Assembly: GCF_943373825.1 (NCBI RefSeq)
Contig: NZ_CALSBP010000002.1
Span: 1,043,501 to 1,107,500, forward strand
From: Aquimarina spinulae
GTDB lineage: Bacteria > Bacteroidota > Bacteroidia > Flavobacteriales > Flavobacteriaceae
Length of the DNA stretch: 64,000 nucleotides
Direction of reading: 5' to 3'
Both the position numbers and the translations under genes were made by a program. Position 1 is the stretch's first letter. Every line of letters begins with the position of its first letter. Below, piece by piece: positions 38,109 through 48,145 of the stretch. A model generated the notes under the pieces. That model saw nothing but the letters and a program-made list of their open reading frames with translations. It ran no database searches and was not told the origin of the DNA.

Positions 38109-38163
38109 AATTTGCTTTACACTATTATTAAAAATTTAAAAAAATATCCCTTTTAAAGGGCTG

Positions 38164-38193
38164 CAAAGGTAGAAATATTTTCGAGCAAATCAA
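38164..38193 (-). promoter_or_regulatory. promoter of the str/ribosomal cluster
   Basis: On the minus strand, TTG (38191-38193), exactly 19 bases, TACCTTTG (38164-38171): a full match to the Bacteroidetes TTG-N19-TAnnTTTG consensus. The start would be near 38157, about 49 bases upstream of rpsL. Confidence 0.75.
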
Positions 38194-38840
38194 ATCCTAA
38201 GGGATTAATTTTTATTCGTTTATATATATCACCCGAAATAAACAAGGCAGAACAGTAATGTCACCAAACAAATCACAACAAAAACCTTCTGCATTAACCT
38301 AAACAGAAGACAAACATAATACTATAATATACGATTACAACATCTTACTATATTATAATGTATACATCTAACTAATTACACCAACTTTACAATAGCTACA
38401 CTTTAAATTATTATAACCTATCCTTTGTCTAAAAAAAACACTTATCCAATAATAACATAAACTCCCAATATTGCATCCTTATATATACTATAATCAAATT
38501 TAAACACTTAATAGGCCCAAATCAAGACAACTCTTCTGCACAGCACTAAACTTTTACAACTTGTTAATCAATAAGAACACTCCTTACATTAAACCTAATA
38601 CACAATACAAAATATTAAATTAATCAACCTAATCACTCCCCCTATCTACCTAGCACACAAAAACACAACATACGATTAAAATTAGAACTCAAATCACACC
38701 TTAATATCTAAATAAACTTTATTTAAACACATTATCATTCCTACAAGCGAAAAAAAAACAAATAAAAAAATCATTACAATTTCAACAAAAAAAAAGCAAA
38801 AAAAATGCATTTTCAACAACCGTTTTAAACTTTTAATTAC

Positions 38841-39238
38841 AAAAAGTTGTTTTATTAAGATTTTATTAAGATTTTTGGAACTGGCTAATTCAAATAAATT
38901 ATAAAATGAAAACAAAGTTTAGTGGAATTTTAACGCTATTACTAGCGTTTGTTGTGCAATTTACTTTTGCACAGGAAAAAGCAATTTCAGGAACTGTAAC
39001 CGATGATAAAGGGTTACCTCTTCCTGGAGTTAATGTTATTGTGAAAAATACAGCAAATGGTACTCAAACTGATTTCGATGGTAAATATACCATTCAGGCA
39101 ACTCAGGGCGCAGTACTTTCTTTCAGCTATGTCGGATTCGACTCGAAAGATGTGGTGGTTGGCGACGGTAACTCAATTAATCTTCAATTATCAGCTTCAG
39201 CTTCGGAACTAGAAGAAGTTGTTATAACTGCTCAAGGG
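38841..39238 (+). repeat. direct repeat copy 1: susC promoter, leader and N-terminal segment
   Basis: This 398-base segment matches 43732-44129 with no insertion or deletion. The 65 bases before the ATG differ at about six positions, and 93 of the first 111 encoded residues are identical. Beyond residue 111 the two genes diverge sharply. Confidence 0.85.
38847..38877 (+). promoter_or_regulatory. promoter of the first susC-susD pair
   Basis: TTG (38847-38849), 20 bases, GATTTTTG (38870-38877; one mismatch to TAnnTTTG). The arrangement is repeated exactly in front of the second susC, which supports function. The leader is about 22 bases. Confidence 0.6.
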
Positions 39239-42187
39239 CTTAAAAGAGGGAAAAAAGCTATTGGATACGCATTACAGCAGGTAGATAGCGAAGATATTAT
39301 TGAATCAGGCTCTACAAATGCAGTAGATGCATTAGTAGGAAAAGCTGCTGGTATACAAATTACCAGATCATCTGGATCTGCAGGTGGTGGTTCCAGAATA
39401 CTGGTTCGTGGTGTAACCTCGTTGATTGGAAACAATCAACCTCTTATTGTTATTGATGGGGTAAGAACAAATAATGAAACCTTATCTACTGAAGGAAACA
39501 CTGCGGGAACAGCACAATCTAATCGTTTAATGGATCTTAATACAGAAGATATTAAATCCTTAACAGTATTAAAAGGGGCGGCCGCTACAGCATTATATGG
39601 AACTGCTGGATCAACCGGTGTTATTGTTATCGAAACTAAAAAAGGGAATAAAGATCAGAGATTTAGTATAGATTTCACTTCCCAGACTACGATTGATCAA
39701 GTAACTTCTGTTTTTGATCTTCAAAATATATTTGCTCAAGGTTCTGGTGGAACATATGCAGACCCATCTACAGGAGCAAGTGGTTCTTGGGGACCTAGAA
39801 TATCTGATTTAGAATATTCTACAAACTCTAGTCACCCAAATGCTCCAGGAGCGAGTGCTTTTGATTCTAATGGACGATATCTTTATGACCCAAATGGTTT
39901 TTTAGTTCCTAGAGGAACAGGAAATGGGCAAGCAGCTAATACTTACGATAACGTAGGTGATTTTTTCACAACAGCAGTTAGCACCCTTCACTCTCTTGGG
40001 GTTCAAGGTGGTGCAGAAAATTCATCTTACAGATTTTCAACCTCTTATCTTGATGGCGAAGGAGTAGTTCCTAATGAGCTTTATGATCGATTCACTGCAT
40101 CTTTAGCAGGAGATTTACAAGCTACAGAAAAATTAAGTTTTAGTACTACATTAAATTATGCAAAATCTGATTTTCAAAGGGTTCAACAAGGATCTAACAC
40201 CTCTGGGCTTCTGTTAGGATTACTAAGAACTCCTGCATCATTTGATAACTCAGGAGGCTATGGTAGAGATGCCGTTGATACTCCTGCTGCTTATATATTC
40301 TCAAATGGAAACCAAAGAAACTATCGTGGTGGTGGTGGATATGACAATCCATATTGGACAGTCAACAATACCCTTCGAGATGAAGAGGTTAATAGAGTAT
40401 ATGGTAGTTTCAAATTAAACTACCAAGCTCACCCATGGCTTAATGTTGGGTTTAATGTAGGTACAGATTATACAAATGACCGAAGAAAGCAAAATTTCGA
40501 AATCAATTCAAGAACGCAATCATCAGGTCAAGTAATCAAGGATGAGTTCAACACTTCTATTATTGATTCTTATTTAAATCTTACAGGATCAGGAGAAATA
40601 ACTACAGATTTTACTTTAAATTATTTGGTTGGAGCCAATTTGTTTTCTTTCAAAAGGTCTAGACTAAATGTTTCAGGAACAAATTTACTTTTTCAAAACT
40701 TTTTGGATTTAAGTAATGCTACTGACGTTACCTCTTTTGAAACCCTTACCCGATATAGAACTCTTGGTGTTTTCGGACAGATAGAATTTGGATGGAAAGA
40801 CGCAATATTTATTACTGCTACAGGTAGAAATGACTGGGATACTAGATTAGCAGGAACGGGAGATAATTTTGACTTAGGAAGTTTAAGTTTCTTTTACCCT
40901 TCTGTTTCTTCTTCTATTGTTTTTTCAGAATTCTTACCTGAGAATGATATTCTTACTCTTGGTAAACTAAGAGGTTCTTGGGCCCAAGTAGGAGCCCCAC
41001 CTCCATTTGCATATTTAACCTCTACTTCATTTGAAGTTGATCCTATTGGAGATGGATGGGGGAATGCGAATAGCTTCCCAATTGTAGGGCAAACAGGTTT
41101 TGAATTAGATAATGTTCGAGGTAATTCTTCACTAACTCCTGAAATATCTGAAACTATTGAGGTTGGTGCTGATTTACGTTTTTTTAATGATAGATTTGGA
41201 ATTGACTTCACCTATTACAAAAGAAAAACCAAGGATGCTATTCTAAATGCATCACTACCGTCATCTACAGGTTCTACCAATGTATGGCTAAATGCAGGTA
41301 GACTAACTTCTGATGGTATCGAATTAGTTGTTGATGGAACACCTGTACGAAATGACAATTTTACCTGGAACACTCAGTTCAACTTTACGAAATCTGAAAG
41401 TGTTGTTGACGAACTTGCTCCAGGATTAGAACGTCTTTTCCTTGCAGGCTTTAACAGTGCAGGTACATACCTAGTTGCCGGTAACCCATATGGAGCTATT
41501 TTTGGAGGTGCATACTTAAGAGAAGGCGCTGGTGGCGCAAATGATGATGGCTTAAATATCCCGAGTGGCTCTGTTGTAATTAATGACGACCCTACTTCAT
41601 CTGAATACGGATATCAAGCAGTAGATCCAACTCAACGATCGATTGGTAATCCAAATCCTGATTTTATTTTAGGATGGAAAAATAGCTTTAGCTATAAAAG
41701 AATTAATTTCTCATTTCTATTAGATTGGAGACAAGGTGGTGATCTTTGGAATGGAACGGCATGGGCTCTTTCTTTCTTTGGTAGATCTCAAATTACAGCA
41801 GAAACAAGACAAGAGGCTCCAGCACCGATTCAAGGAGTTTTATCTGATGGATCAGCAAATAACATTCCTGTGGTAAGAGATCAATCATACTGGCAATCTT
41901 CACTTGGTGGATTTGGAGCTGTAGGAGAACAATTTGTTCAAGATGGTGGTTGGATAAGACTTAGAGAAGTTGGTTTATCTTATAGCTTTCCTGAAAAAAT
42001 GTTTGGAGGCAAATTTGTAAAAGGAGGATCAATTGGTGTAACTGGTAGAAATCTTTGGTTTACTTCTGATTATGAAGGTATCGATCCGGAAACCAGTCTA
42101 ACAGGTACAGGTAATGGACAAGGCTTTGATTATTTCAATATGCCAAGTACAAAATCTGTAATTTTTAAACTATCACTTAAATTCTAA
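38906..42187 (+). CDS. SusC/RagA-family TonB-linked outer membrane protein
   Basis: A 1093-residue outer-membrane importer that, with its SusD partner, takes up oligosaccharides, peptides or other large nutrients using TonB energy. It has a signal peptide (1-22, cut after TFA), a carboxypeptidase-regulatory-like domain (about 25-100: ISGTVTDDKGLPLPGVNV), a TonB-box-like stretch (ELEEVVITAQG), a plug domain (about 112-250; ILVRGVTSLIGNNQPLIVIDG and VLKGAAATALYG) and a 22-strand barrel ending in Phe. susD begins eight bases later. No enzymes or sigma/anti-sigma genes are adjacent, so the ligand is unknown. The first 111 residues duplicate those of the second SusC. Confidence 0.95.
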   Translation: MKTKFSGILTLLLAFVVQFTFAQEKAISGTVTDDKGLPLPGVNVIVKNTANGTQTDFDGKYTIQATQGAVLSFSYVGFDSKDVVVGDGNSINLQLSASASELEEVVITAQGLKRGKKAIGYALQQVDSEDIIESGSTNAVDALVGKAAGIQITRSSGSAGGGSRILVRGVTSLIGNNQPLIVIDGVRTNNETLSTEGNTAGTAQSNRLMDLNTEDIKSLTVLKGAAATALYGTAGSTGVIVIETKKGNKDQRFSIDFTSQTTIDQVTSVFDLQNIFAQGSGGTYADPSTGASGSWGPRISDLEYSTNSSHPNAPGASAFDSNGRYLYDPNGFLVPRGTGNGQAANTYDNVGDFFTTAVSTLHSLGVQGGAENSSYRFSTSYLDGEGVVPNELYDRFTASLAGDLQATEKLSFSTTLNYAKSDFQRVQQGSNTSGLLLGLLRTPASFDNSGGYGRDAVDTPAAYIFSNGNQRNYRGGGGYDNPYWTVNNTLRDEEVNRVYGSFKLNYQAHPWLNVGFNVGTDYTNDRRKQNFEINSRTQSSGQVIKDEFNTSIIDSYLNLTGSGEITTDFTLNYLVGANLFSFKRSRLNVSGTNLLFQNFLDLSNATDVTSFETLTRYRTLGVFGQIEFGWKDAIFITATGRNDWDTRLAGTGDNFDLGSLSFFYPSVSSSIVFSEFLPENDILTLGKLRGSWAQVGAPPPFAYLTSTSFEVDPIGDGWGNANSFPIVGQTGFELDNVRGNSSLTPEISETIEVGADLRFFNDRFGIDFTYYKRKTKDAILNASLPSSTGSTNVWLNAGRLTSDGIELVVDGTPVRNDNFTWNTQFNFTKSESVVDELAPGLERLFLAGFNSAGTYLVAGNPYGAIFGGAYLREGAGGANDDGLNIPSGSVVINDDPTSSEYGYQAVDPTQRSIGNPNPDFILGWKNSFSYKRINFSFLLDWRQGGDLWNGTAWALSFFGRSQITAETRQEAPAPIQGVLSDGSANNIPVVRDQSYWQSSLGGFGAVGEQFVQDGGWIRLREVGLSYSFPEKMFGGKFVKGGSIGVTGRNLWFTSDYEGIDPETSLTGTGNGQGFDYFNMPSTKSVIFKLSLKF

Positions 42188-42195
42188 AAAATATT

Positions 42196-43518
42196 ATGAA
42201 ATCACATATTTTTAAAATACAATTTATCTTTTTATTGTGCATCGCCACAATATCTTGTGAAAATTTTTTAGATGAAAATCTAAACGTAGACCCAAATAAA
42301 CCTTCTTCAGTTCCTGTTAGTGCCATGTTACCCTCTATAGGTATCAATATTGCAGATGTTACAGGAGGTGATTTTTCTAGGTTTAACTGCCTGTTAACGC
42401 AACAAGTAGAAGGTGTTGCCAGACAATGGACATCTTTCAATAGTTATACAGGATTAACTCCTAATAGGTTTGATACTGCTTGGACTAATTTATATGAAGC
42501 AATTTTTATCGAACTAGATATTTATATAAAACAAAGTGAAGAATTAGGAGCTAATCATTATCTAGGTATTGGACAAATACTTCAGGCCTACTCATTAATG
42601 TTAGCCACTGATGTTTGGGGAGATATACCATATACCGAAGCAGGTCAAGGTCTTGACAACACTTCTCCTGTATATGATGATCAAGCTACAGTAATATACC
42701 CTGCGATTTTCTCCTTACTTCAAAGCGGTATTGAAAATCTAGGAAAAAACGATGGAGGTTTTGCTGTTGAAGGAGATGTTTTTTATAGTGGTGATACTGC
42801 ATTATGGATAAAAGCTGCAAGAGCAATAAGAGCAAGAGCGCATTTACACCAAGATAATTATGCTGATGCTTTAACAGATGCTCAAGCATCTTTCACATCA
42901 AGAAGTGATAATTTAAGATTTACTTATGAAGCAACCAAACCTGGTCAATGGCATAGGTTTAATGATGGAAGAACAGGTGATATTGAATTTCACCCATTCA
43001 TGAGTGGCTTAATGACAGCACTTAATGACACTGATAGATTAGCTATTTTTTCTGAAACATTTGTTACTGGTCATTCTTATTTGATTGATGCCTTTGGCCA
43101 GGATTTAATTTCATATAGAGAAATTAAATTCATAGAAGCTGAATGTTTACTAAGAACAGGAGGAAGTGACGCCGCAATTTCTACAGCTTATTTAGCAGGT
43201 ATCGAAGCATCATTTGAAGAAGTAGGCCTTACAAATGCACAATACACCACCTACATCGGCAATGCTACTGTTAACCCTGGCGTAGGAAGTATTGCATTAG
43301 ATCCTCATGTTTATACTCAAAAATATATTGGGCTTTTTGTTCAACCAGAAGTATACAACGACTATAGAAGGACCGGATTTCCTAATTTAACACCAACTTC
43401 GGGAACACAAGTTCCTGTGAGATGGAATTATAGTAGTGACGAGTTATTGTTTAACACAAATACTCCTGGCCCAAGTGAAGCTGATTTATATAAACCAAGA
43501 GTTGATTGGAATCTATAA
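42196..43518 (+). CDS. SusD-like lipoprotein (SusD-like_2 group)
   Basis: The surface lipoprotein lid for the SusC channel just upstream. The 440 residues begin with a hydrophobic signal and a lipobox ending at Cys21 (TISCENFLD). NVDPNKPSSVPVSAMLPS, the tetratricopeptide-like helices and the sequence YSLMLATDVWGDIPYTEA are typical of the SusD-like_2 group. The C-terminal part has GSIALDPHVYTQKYIGLFVQPEVYNDYRRTGFP, a family signature. It ends at a strong terminator (43606-43640), so this pair is its own transcription unit. Confidence 0.92.
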   Translation: MKSHIFKIQFIFLLCIATISCENFLDENLNVDPNKPSSVPVSAMLPSIGINIADVTGGDFSRFNCLLTQQVEGVARQWTSFNSYTGLTPNRFDTAWTNLYEAIFIELDIYIKQSEELGANHYLGIGQILQAYSLMLATDVWGDIPYTEAGQGLDNTSPVYDDQATVIYPAIFSLLQSGIENLGKNDGGFAVEGDVFYSGDTALWIKAARAIRARAHLHQDNYADALTDAQASFTSRSDNLRFTYEATKPGQWHRFNDGRTGDIEFHPFMSGLMTALNDTDRLAIFSETFVTGHSYLIDAFGQDLISYREIKFIEAECLLRTGGSDAAISTAYLAGIEASFEEVGLTNAQYTTYIGNATVNPGVGSIALDPHVYTQKYIGLFVQPEVYNDYRRTGFPNLTPTSGTQVPVRWNYSSDELLFNTNTPGPSEADLYKPRVDWNL

Positions 43519-43605
43519 AATTTTTAATTTTCCAAATTAGAAATTGGCTCACAACCAAAAGTAGACATAGCGTTAATTTTCAATAGCTTACTACTATATA
43601 AAAAC

Positions 43606-43648
43606 AAAAGAACCTGTAATTTAGTTTACAGGTTCTTTTTTGTTTTTA
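43606..43648 (+). terminator. intrinsic terminator after the first susC-susD pair
   Basis: A perfect 14-bp stem (43606-43619 with 43626-43639) with a six-base loop, followed by TTGTTTTT. It lies 88 bases past the susD stop and separates the two pairs. Confidence 0.85.
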
Positions 43649-43731
43649 ATGTCTTATCTCATTATAAAGTAGCAATAAACTATTGCTAATATTTGGTCTC
43701 TTTAGATTGTAATTATATATTTTTTAATAGT

Positions 43732-44129
43732 GAAAAGTTGTTTTATTAAGATATTATGATGATTTTTGGAGCTGGCTAATTCAAATAAATTGTAAAATGA
43801 GAACAAAGTTTAGTGGAATTCTAACGCTTTTACTAGCGTTTGTCGTGCAATTCACTTTTGCACAAGAAAAAACGATTTCAGGAACTGTAACCGATGATAA
43901 AGGGTTACCTCTTCCTGGAGTTAATGTTGTTGTAAAAAATACAGCAAGTGGTACTCAAACCGATTTTGATGGAAACTATACCATCCAAACAAATCGAGGT
44001 GCTGTACTTTCCTTTAGTTATGTTGGATTTAATCCTAAAGATGTAATAATTGGAGATAGTAACACTATCAATATCCAATTAGTTACCTCTGCTTCTGAAT
44101 TAGAAGAAGTAGTAATCACCGGACAAGGT
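43732..44129 (+). repeat. direct repeat copy 2: susC promoter, leader and N-terminal segment
   Basis: The partner of 38841-39238: same length, about 91% identical in the 65-base leader and 84% identical over the first 111 codons. The longest identical run covers the start of the carboxypeptidase-like domain. Confidence 0.85.
43738..43768 (+). promoter_or_regulatory. promoter of the second susC-susD pair
   Basis: TTG (43738-43740), 20 bases, GATTTTTG (43761-43768), identical in layout to the promoter at 38847-38877. The differences between copies fall mostly in the spacer. Confidence 0.6.
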
Positions 44130-46607
44130 TCTGGTATAGCTAAAAGAAAATTATCTACTACTGTAGATTTTTTAACAGCCGATCAAGTAGACAAATTACC
44201 TTCTAATCAAATAGATCAATTATTACAGTCTACTACGCCTAGTGCGCAAATAAGGTTAAGTTCTGGTCAACCTGGTACAGCAGCTATCATAAGAACAAGA
44301 GGAGCTATTTCTGCTTCGACCTCGGCAACACCAGTAGTTATTGTTGACGGTATTCGTGTAGATAATTTAAATTCGAATCCTCAGTTAGGTATTGGAACAG
44401 GAGGTGCTGCGATTTCTGCATTAGCAGATATCCCTGTAGAATCTATAGAAAAAATAGAATATATTAAGGGAGGTGCAGCAACAACTTTATATGGTGCTGA
44501 TGCGGCAAATGGTATCATCCAAATTATTACTAAGAAAGGTACTTCTGGTAAAACAAGATTTATGTTCGAAACTAAAGTTGGAGCGATCAAAGCGACTGAA
44601 GACTTTCTTAAATATAAAAGAACAGGTGAGGCTTTATTTGAACCTGGTCTTGCTATAGAATATAAAATAGGAGTTAATGGAGGTAATGAAAAAGTTACTT
44701 ATAACTTTTCAGGTAGTTTATACGCAGATGACTCTTTCAATAGGTTAAATGAACAAGTAAGAAGAAACCTTTCTTTTGGTCTTGGTGCACAAGTAACTGA
44801 TAGATTAAAATATCAAGGGTCTTTCTCTTATGTTGGTTTTGAATCTAACCTGGATTACAATGCAAATACTAGTTTTTCTAGATTTTCGGCTTTTGAAGGT
44901 GCTGGACGTGGAAACCTAGATGAATTAACAGAAGCTGAATGGCAAGATGAATTAAATCGTTCTAATAACATTGGAGCTCAAGTAGACATAAATAGTACTG
45001 TAAATCGTTTTACAAACTCTAACAAATTTACTTACGATTTTACAGATAGTTTTCAAGCAAATGCAATTATAGGTGTTGATTCTAGAACACAGACACAACA
45101 AGAGGTTGGATCTAATGCACTTCAAATCGCTCAAGGGTCGATTAACCCTGGTACAACCGATCAAGCATACTTAAACCGACTAGTGAGACACGCTTTTACA
45201 GTTACTGGTGATCTTAATTTTACGCACAGAGCTAATTTAGAAAACTTCTCATTTGTAACTGTTTTTGGAGGACAATTTTTTAGATCAACAGACAGACAGT
45301 ATAATACAGGAGGCTCAGGTGGAGTTGATGGTACTACTGATTTAGGTTTTTTCCCAACTCAAACAACGGATGATTTTATTTTAGAAAATGCTAATTATGG
45401 AGTGTACTTTTTAGAGAATATTGGGATTTATGATGTAGCCTTTCTTGAATTTGGTGGTCGACTAGATCAAAATACTCAAGCGGGTAAAAATACAGATCCT
45501 TTATTCTTACCTAAAATCGGTATTACCTATAATATTTCTGATCATGATTTTTATTATGACAGTGGTATAAAAGATATTTTATCTACTGTGAAGTTAAGAG
45601 CGAACTATGGTGAAGCAACAAATTTTGCACGAGCGTTTTCACAAGATAAAACCTTTAATCTTAATCCATTTTTAGGAGCTCCATCTTTTATCTTTAACAA
45701 CCCTGGAAATGATGATTTAATTTCTGAAACTGTTATTACCACAGAATATGGTATCGAATTAGGATTGTTTAATGACAGAATTAATCTAAGTGGTACAAGA
45801 TATGTTGCGACAACAGAAGATGCATTATTTACTCCTGGACAGCCACCAACTAGTGGTCAATTTAATCAAATCCAAAATATTGGTGAAATTAAAAATGAGG
45901 GATGGGAACTTGCCTTGAGTGCTGATGTTATTAGAAGCGAAAAGCACACTTTAAACGTTAACTTTTCTTACAACACGAACGAAAATAGTGTAGTTAGTAC
46001 TGGTGGTGCTCCTGCATTTAATGTTGGTGGATTTACTGTTATCGGATCTTGGGTAGAAGAAGGAGAAAGCCTTGGATATCTTAGAGGTACTTCTGCTGCT
46101 CCTAATGGAGATGGTACATATACATTCACTCCAAATAGTCCTCTAGGAGATACATTTGCTCCTTATTTTGGATCATTTGGAATAAACTATACATGGGATA
46201 AATTTAATTTCTTCATGACTGGAGATTATCAATTTGGAGGAAAGATTGTTGATTTAAGCTTTTTACTAAGACATTTAAGAGGAGCTGATGATACTGGAAT
46301 TCCTGAAGATCTTGTAGGAACGACTAGTCCTTTTAATTATGTTAATTATTTTACTTATGATAATGATTTTGTAAAAATTAGAAATATAGGAATCAATTAT
46401 TCTTTAGGAGATAAGTTGGGAATATTTGAAAATGTAATTATTGGATTTACAGTAACGAATCCTTTCAACTGGACTGCTGGTGATTTTGATCCAGAGACTA
46501 CAGGTTCAGGTATTAATCTTCAGAATGGGTTTAGTAGTGGAGGATTTGCTTATGGTACAGAATCTGCACCAAGAACTTATATGACCTCTCTTAAATTCCA
46601 GTTTTAA
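43797..46607 (+). CDS. SusC/RagA-family TonB-linked outer membrane protein
   Basis: A second SusC importer, 936 residues and so about 157 shorter than the first. Signal peptide (1-22), carboxypeptidase-like domain and ELEEVVITGQG are nearly identical to the first copy. From residue 112 the plug and barrel differ (KRKLSTTVDFLTADQV, IIRTRGAISASTSATPVVIVDG, IEYIKGGAATTLYG), so the ligand is probably different. The last residue is Phe, as expected for barrel insertion. susD starts 24 bases later. Both genes are intact. Confidence 0.95.
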   Translation: MRTKFSGILTLLLAFVVQFTFAQEKTISGTVTDDKGLPLPGVNVVVKNTASGTQTDFDGNYTIQTNRGAVLSFSYVGFNPKDVIIGDSNTINIQLVTSASELEEVVITGQGSGIAKRKLSTTVDFLTADQVDKLPSNQIDQLLQSTTPSAQIRLSSGQPGTAAIIRTRGAISASTSATPVVIVDGIRVDNLNSNPQLGIGTGGAAISALADIPVESIEKIEYIKGGAATTLYGADAANGIIQIITKKGTSGKTRFMFETKVGAIKATEDFLKYKRTGEALFEPGLAIEYKIGVNGGNEKVTYNFSGSLYADDSFNRLNEQVRRNLSFGLGAQVTDRLKYQGSFSYVGFESNLDYNANTSFSRFSAFEGAGRGNLDELTEAEWQDELNRSNNIGAQVDINSTVNRFTNSNKFTYDFTDSFQANAIIGVDSRTQTQQEVGSNALQIAQGSINPGTTDQAYLNRLVRHAFTVTGDLNFTHRANLENFSFVTVFGGQFFRSTDRQYNTGGSGGVDGTTDLGFFPTQTTDDFILENANYGVYFLENIGIYDVAFLEFGGRLDQNTQAGKNTDPLFLPKIGITYNISDHDFYYDSGIKDILSTVKLRANYGEATNFARAFSQDKTFNLNPFLGAPSFIFNNPGNDDLISETVITTEYGIELGLFNDRINLSGTRYVATTEDALFTPGQPPTSGQFNQIQNIGEIKNEGWELALSADVIRSEKHTLNVNFSYNTNENSVVSTGGAPAFNVGGFTVIGSWVEEGESLGYLRGTSAAPNGDGTYTFTPNSPLGDTFAPYFGSFGINYTWDKFNFFMTGDYQFGGKIVDLSFLLRHLRGADDTGIPEDLVGTTSPFNYVNYFTYDNDFVKIRNIGINYSLGDKLGIFENVIIGFTVTNPFNWTAGDFDPETTGSGINLQNGFSSGGFAYGTESAPRTYMTSLKFQF

Positions 46608-46631
46608 GAATAAATTTAAAATATATTAAAA

Positions 46632-48053
46632 ATGAAAAAAATATTTTTATACACCTTAACAATTGTTCTTTTAATAGGATGTACAGATGATCTAAAAGAT
46701 GCAACTGATTTCACTTCTGTAGAGAACCCGAATCTTTCTGAGGCATCTATTATAGGTAAACCTAACTCTTCATCAATATGGCTTGAAGGGATTGAAAGAG
46801 ACCTATCAATTACTTTAAATGAAATATTAATACTAGCAGAACTTGGTTCTGATAATTATGTAAATACTCAAACTTTTTTTAGTCAATTTTTGGATGGTCT
46901 TGAAATAAGAATTGATGATCCAGATATGAGAGATACACAATTTAGAATAGCTAGAGTTCGTGAAGCTGCTAAATTTGGACTAGAATCTGTTGGTCCTAAT
47001 GATTCAGAATATAATACTGAAACAGAAGCTGAGTATAACTTTTTTGAAGGAATGTCGTATTTATATGCAGGGATGTACTTCTCTAATCTTCCGCAGGAAG
47101 AGCTAGGACCTACATTTACTTCGGTTCAGAATCTGACAAGTGCTATAACTTCATTTGATCTTGCAATAGGCCTTAATCCTAAAGCAGAGTATTATCTTGC
47201 AAAAGCAAGGGCTAATTATTATTTAGGAAATAAAGCAGAGGCTGTACAAGCGGCAAATGATGCTTTAGGACTTAGTACTAGTTTTCTAAGATCTGCTCGA
47301 TATGACGAATTAAATGGTCCTTCAAATAGATTAGAAGATGCATTTTATGAAAGAGCTACTTTTGATGATTTTCAACCGTTACCATCTTTAGATTTTCTTG
47401 ATCCAAAATATTCTTTTGTTGATGCAAATCAAGATGCTTCTGTACATTATTTAAAAGCAGAAGAAGCATATTTAATTTTAGCAGAATCTAATCTTGCAGA
47501 CAATAATGTTGGAGCAGCTCAAACTAATTTAGAAGATTTATTAACGTTGGTGGGTACTAGAGAAGTAAGAACTATAGATGATTCTATTGAAGGAAGAACT
47601 CAACAAAGTCCTGGATCTAGACCAGATAAAGCTACTGTTGTGGTTAATTCAAGACCAGGTTTAGTTTTAGATCGTCAGGCTGGTAATGTAATGGTACCTT
47701 CTGTATCTGGTACTTCTTTAGTACAAACAGATATTGATGCTATGACTGGTGGAGACACTTCACTAGAATTACTATATAGAACTAGACAAGAAATTTTTAT
47801 TGCAGAAGGACTTCGTTTTGCAGATATGGGAGTTAAATTGGTTATTCATGAAAATGAGATCTTACAAAACTCAAATATTTCAGAAGGAGATCCTGGTACT
47901 GTATCAGTTATTCCATCGTTTATAAATTCTAATATTGCAAATTTAGATGCATTTACTTATGATGACGGAACTGGTGTTGTAACTACCGCGATAGATCTTA
48001 ATTCTATTTTGGTTGCAAACAAAACTTCTAATGAGGTTTTACCTTTTCATTAA
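46632..48053 (+). CDS. SusD/RagB-like lipoprotein
   Basis: The 473-residue partner of the second SusC. The lipobox LIGC gives a lipid-modified Cys17. The protein has a helical-repeat region (AEYNFFEGMSYLYAGMYFSNLP, YYLAKARANYYLGNKAEAVQAAN) and a C-terminal block with YLKAEEAYLILAESNLADNN and ELLYRTRQEIFIAEGLRFADMGVKL, the usual RagB/SusD C-terminal pattern. It does not resemble the first SusD in sequence, so only the SusC 5' ends are duplicated, not the whole pair. A terminator follows at 48146-48180. Confidence 0.9.
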   Translation: MKKIFLYTLTIVLLIGCTDDLKDATDFTSVENPNLSEASIIGKPNSSSIWLEGIERDLSITLNEILILAELGSDNYVNTQTFFSQFLDGLEIRIDDPDMRDTQFRIARVREAAKFGLESVGPNDSEYNTETEAEYNFFEGMSYLYAGMYFSNLPQEELGPTFTSVQNLTSAITSFDLAIGLNPKAEYYLAKARANYYLGNKAEAVQAANDALGLSTSFLRSARYDELNGPSNRLEDAFYERATFDDFQPLPSLDFLDPKYSFVDANQDASVHYLKAEEAYLILAESNLADNNVGAAQTNLEDLLTLVGTREVRTIDDSIEGRTQQSPGSRPDKATVVVNSRPGLVLDRQAGNVMVPSVSGTSLVQTDIDAMTGGDTSLELLYRTRQEIFIAEGLRFADMGVKLVIHENEILQNSNISEGDPGTVSVIPSFINSNIANLDAFTYDDGTGVVTTAIDLNSILVANKTSNEVLPFH

Positions 48054-48145
48054 TTGTGATCTAGTATTATATTTGTAATACCAATTATTACTTTTTTAAG
48101 GGAATTACAAAAAAATAATAAATCCAATTAAAAGCAAAAATGTTA

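Larger units (their letters stand above)
38109..38905. other. 797-base gene-free, G-depleted spacer between rpsL and susC
   Basis: Outside the rpsL promoter (38164-38193) and the susC promoter (38847-38877) I find no gene. From 38341 to 38820 the plus strand has, by hand count, about 106 C and only 18 G in 480 bases. The frames that can be read through it are low-complexity and run into poly-A. The skew is described under findings. Confidence 0.6.

Noticed and set aside
38694..38915. Minus-strand 73-residue frame in the rpsL-susC spacer
   Set aside because: It is low-complexity Phe/Leu/Ile sequence read from poly-A tracts and overlaps the susC promoter and start.
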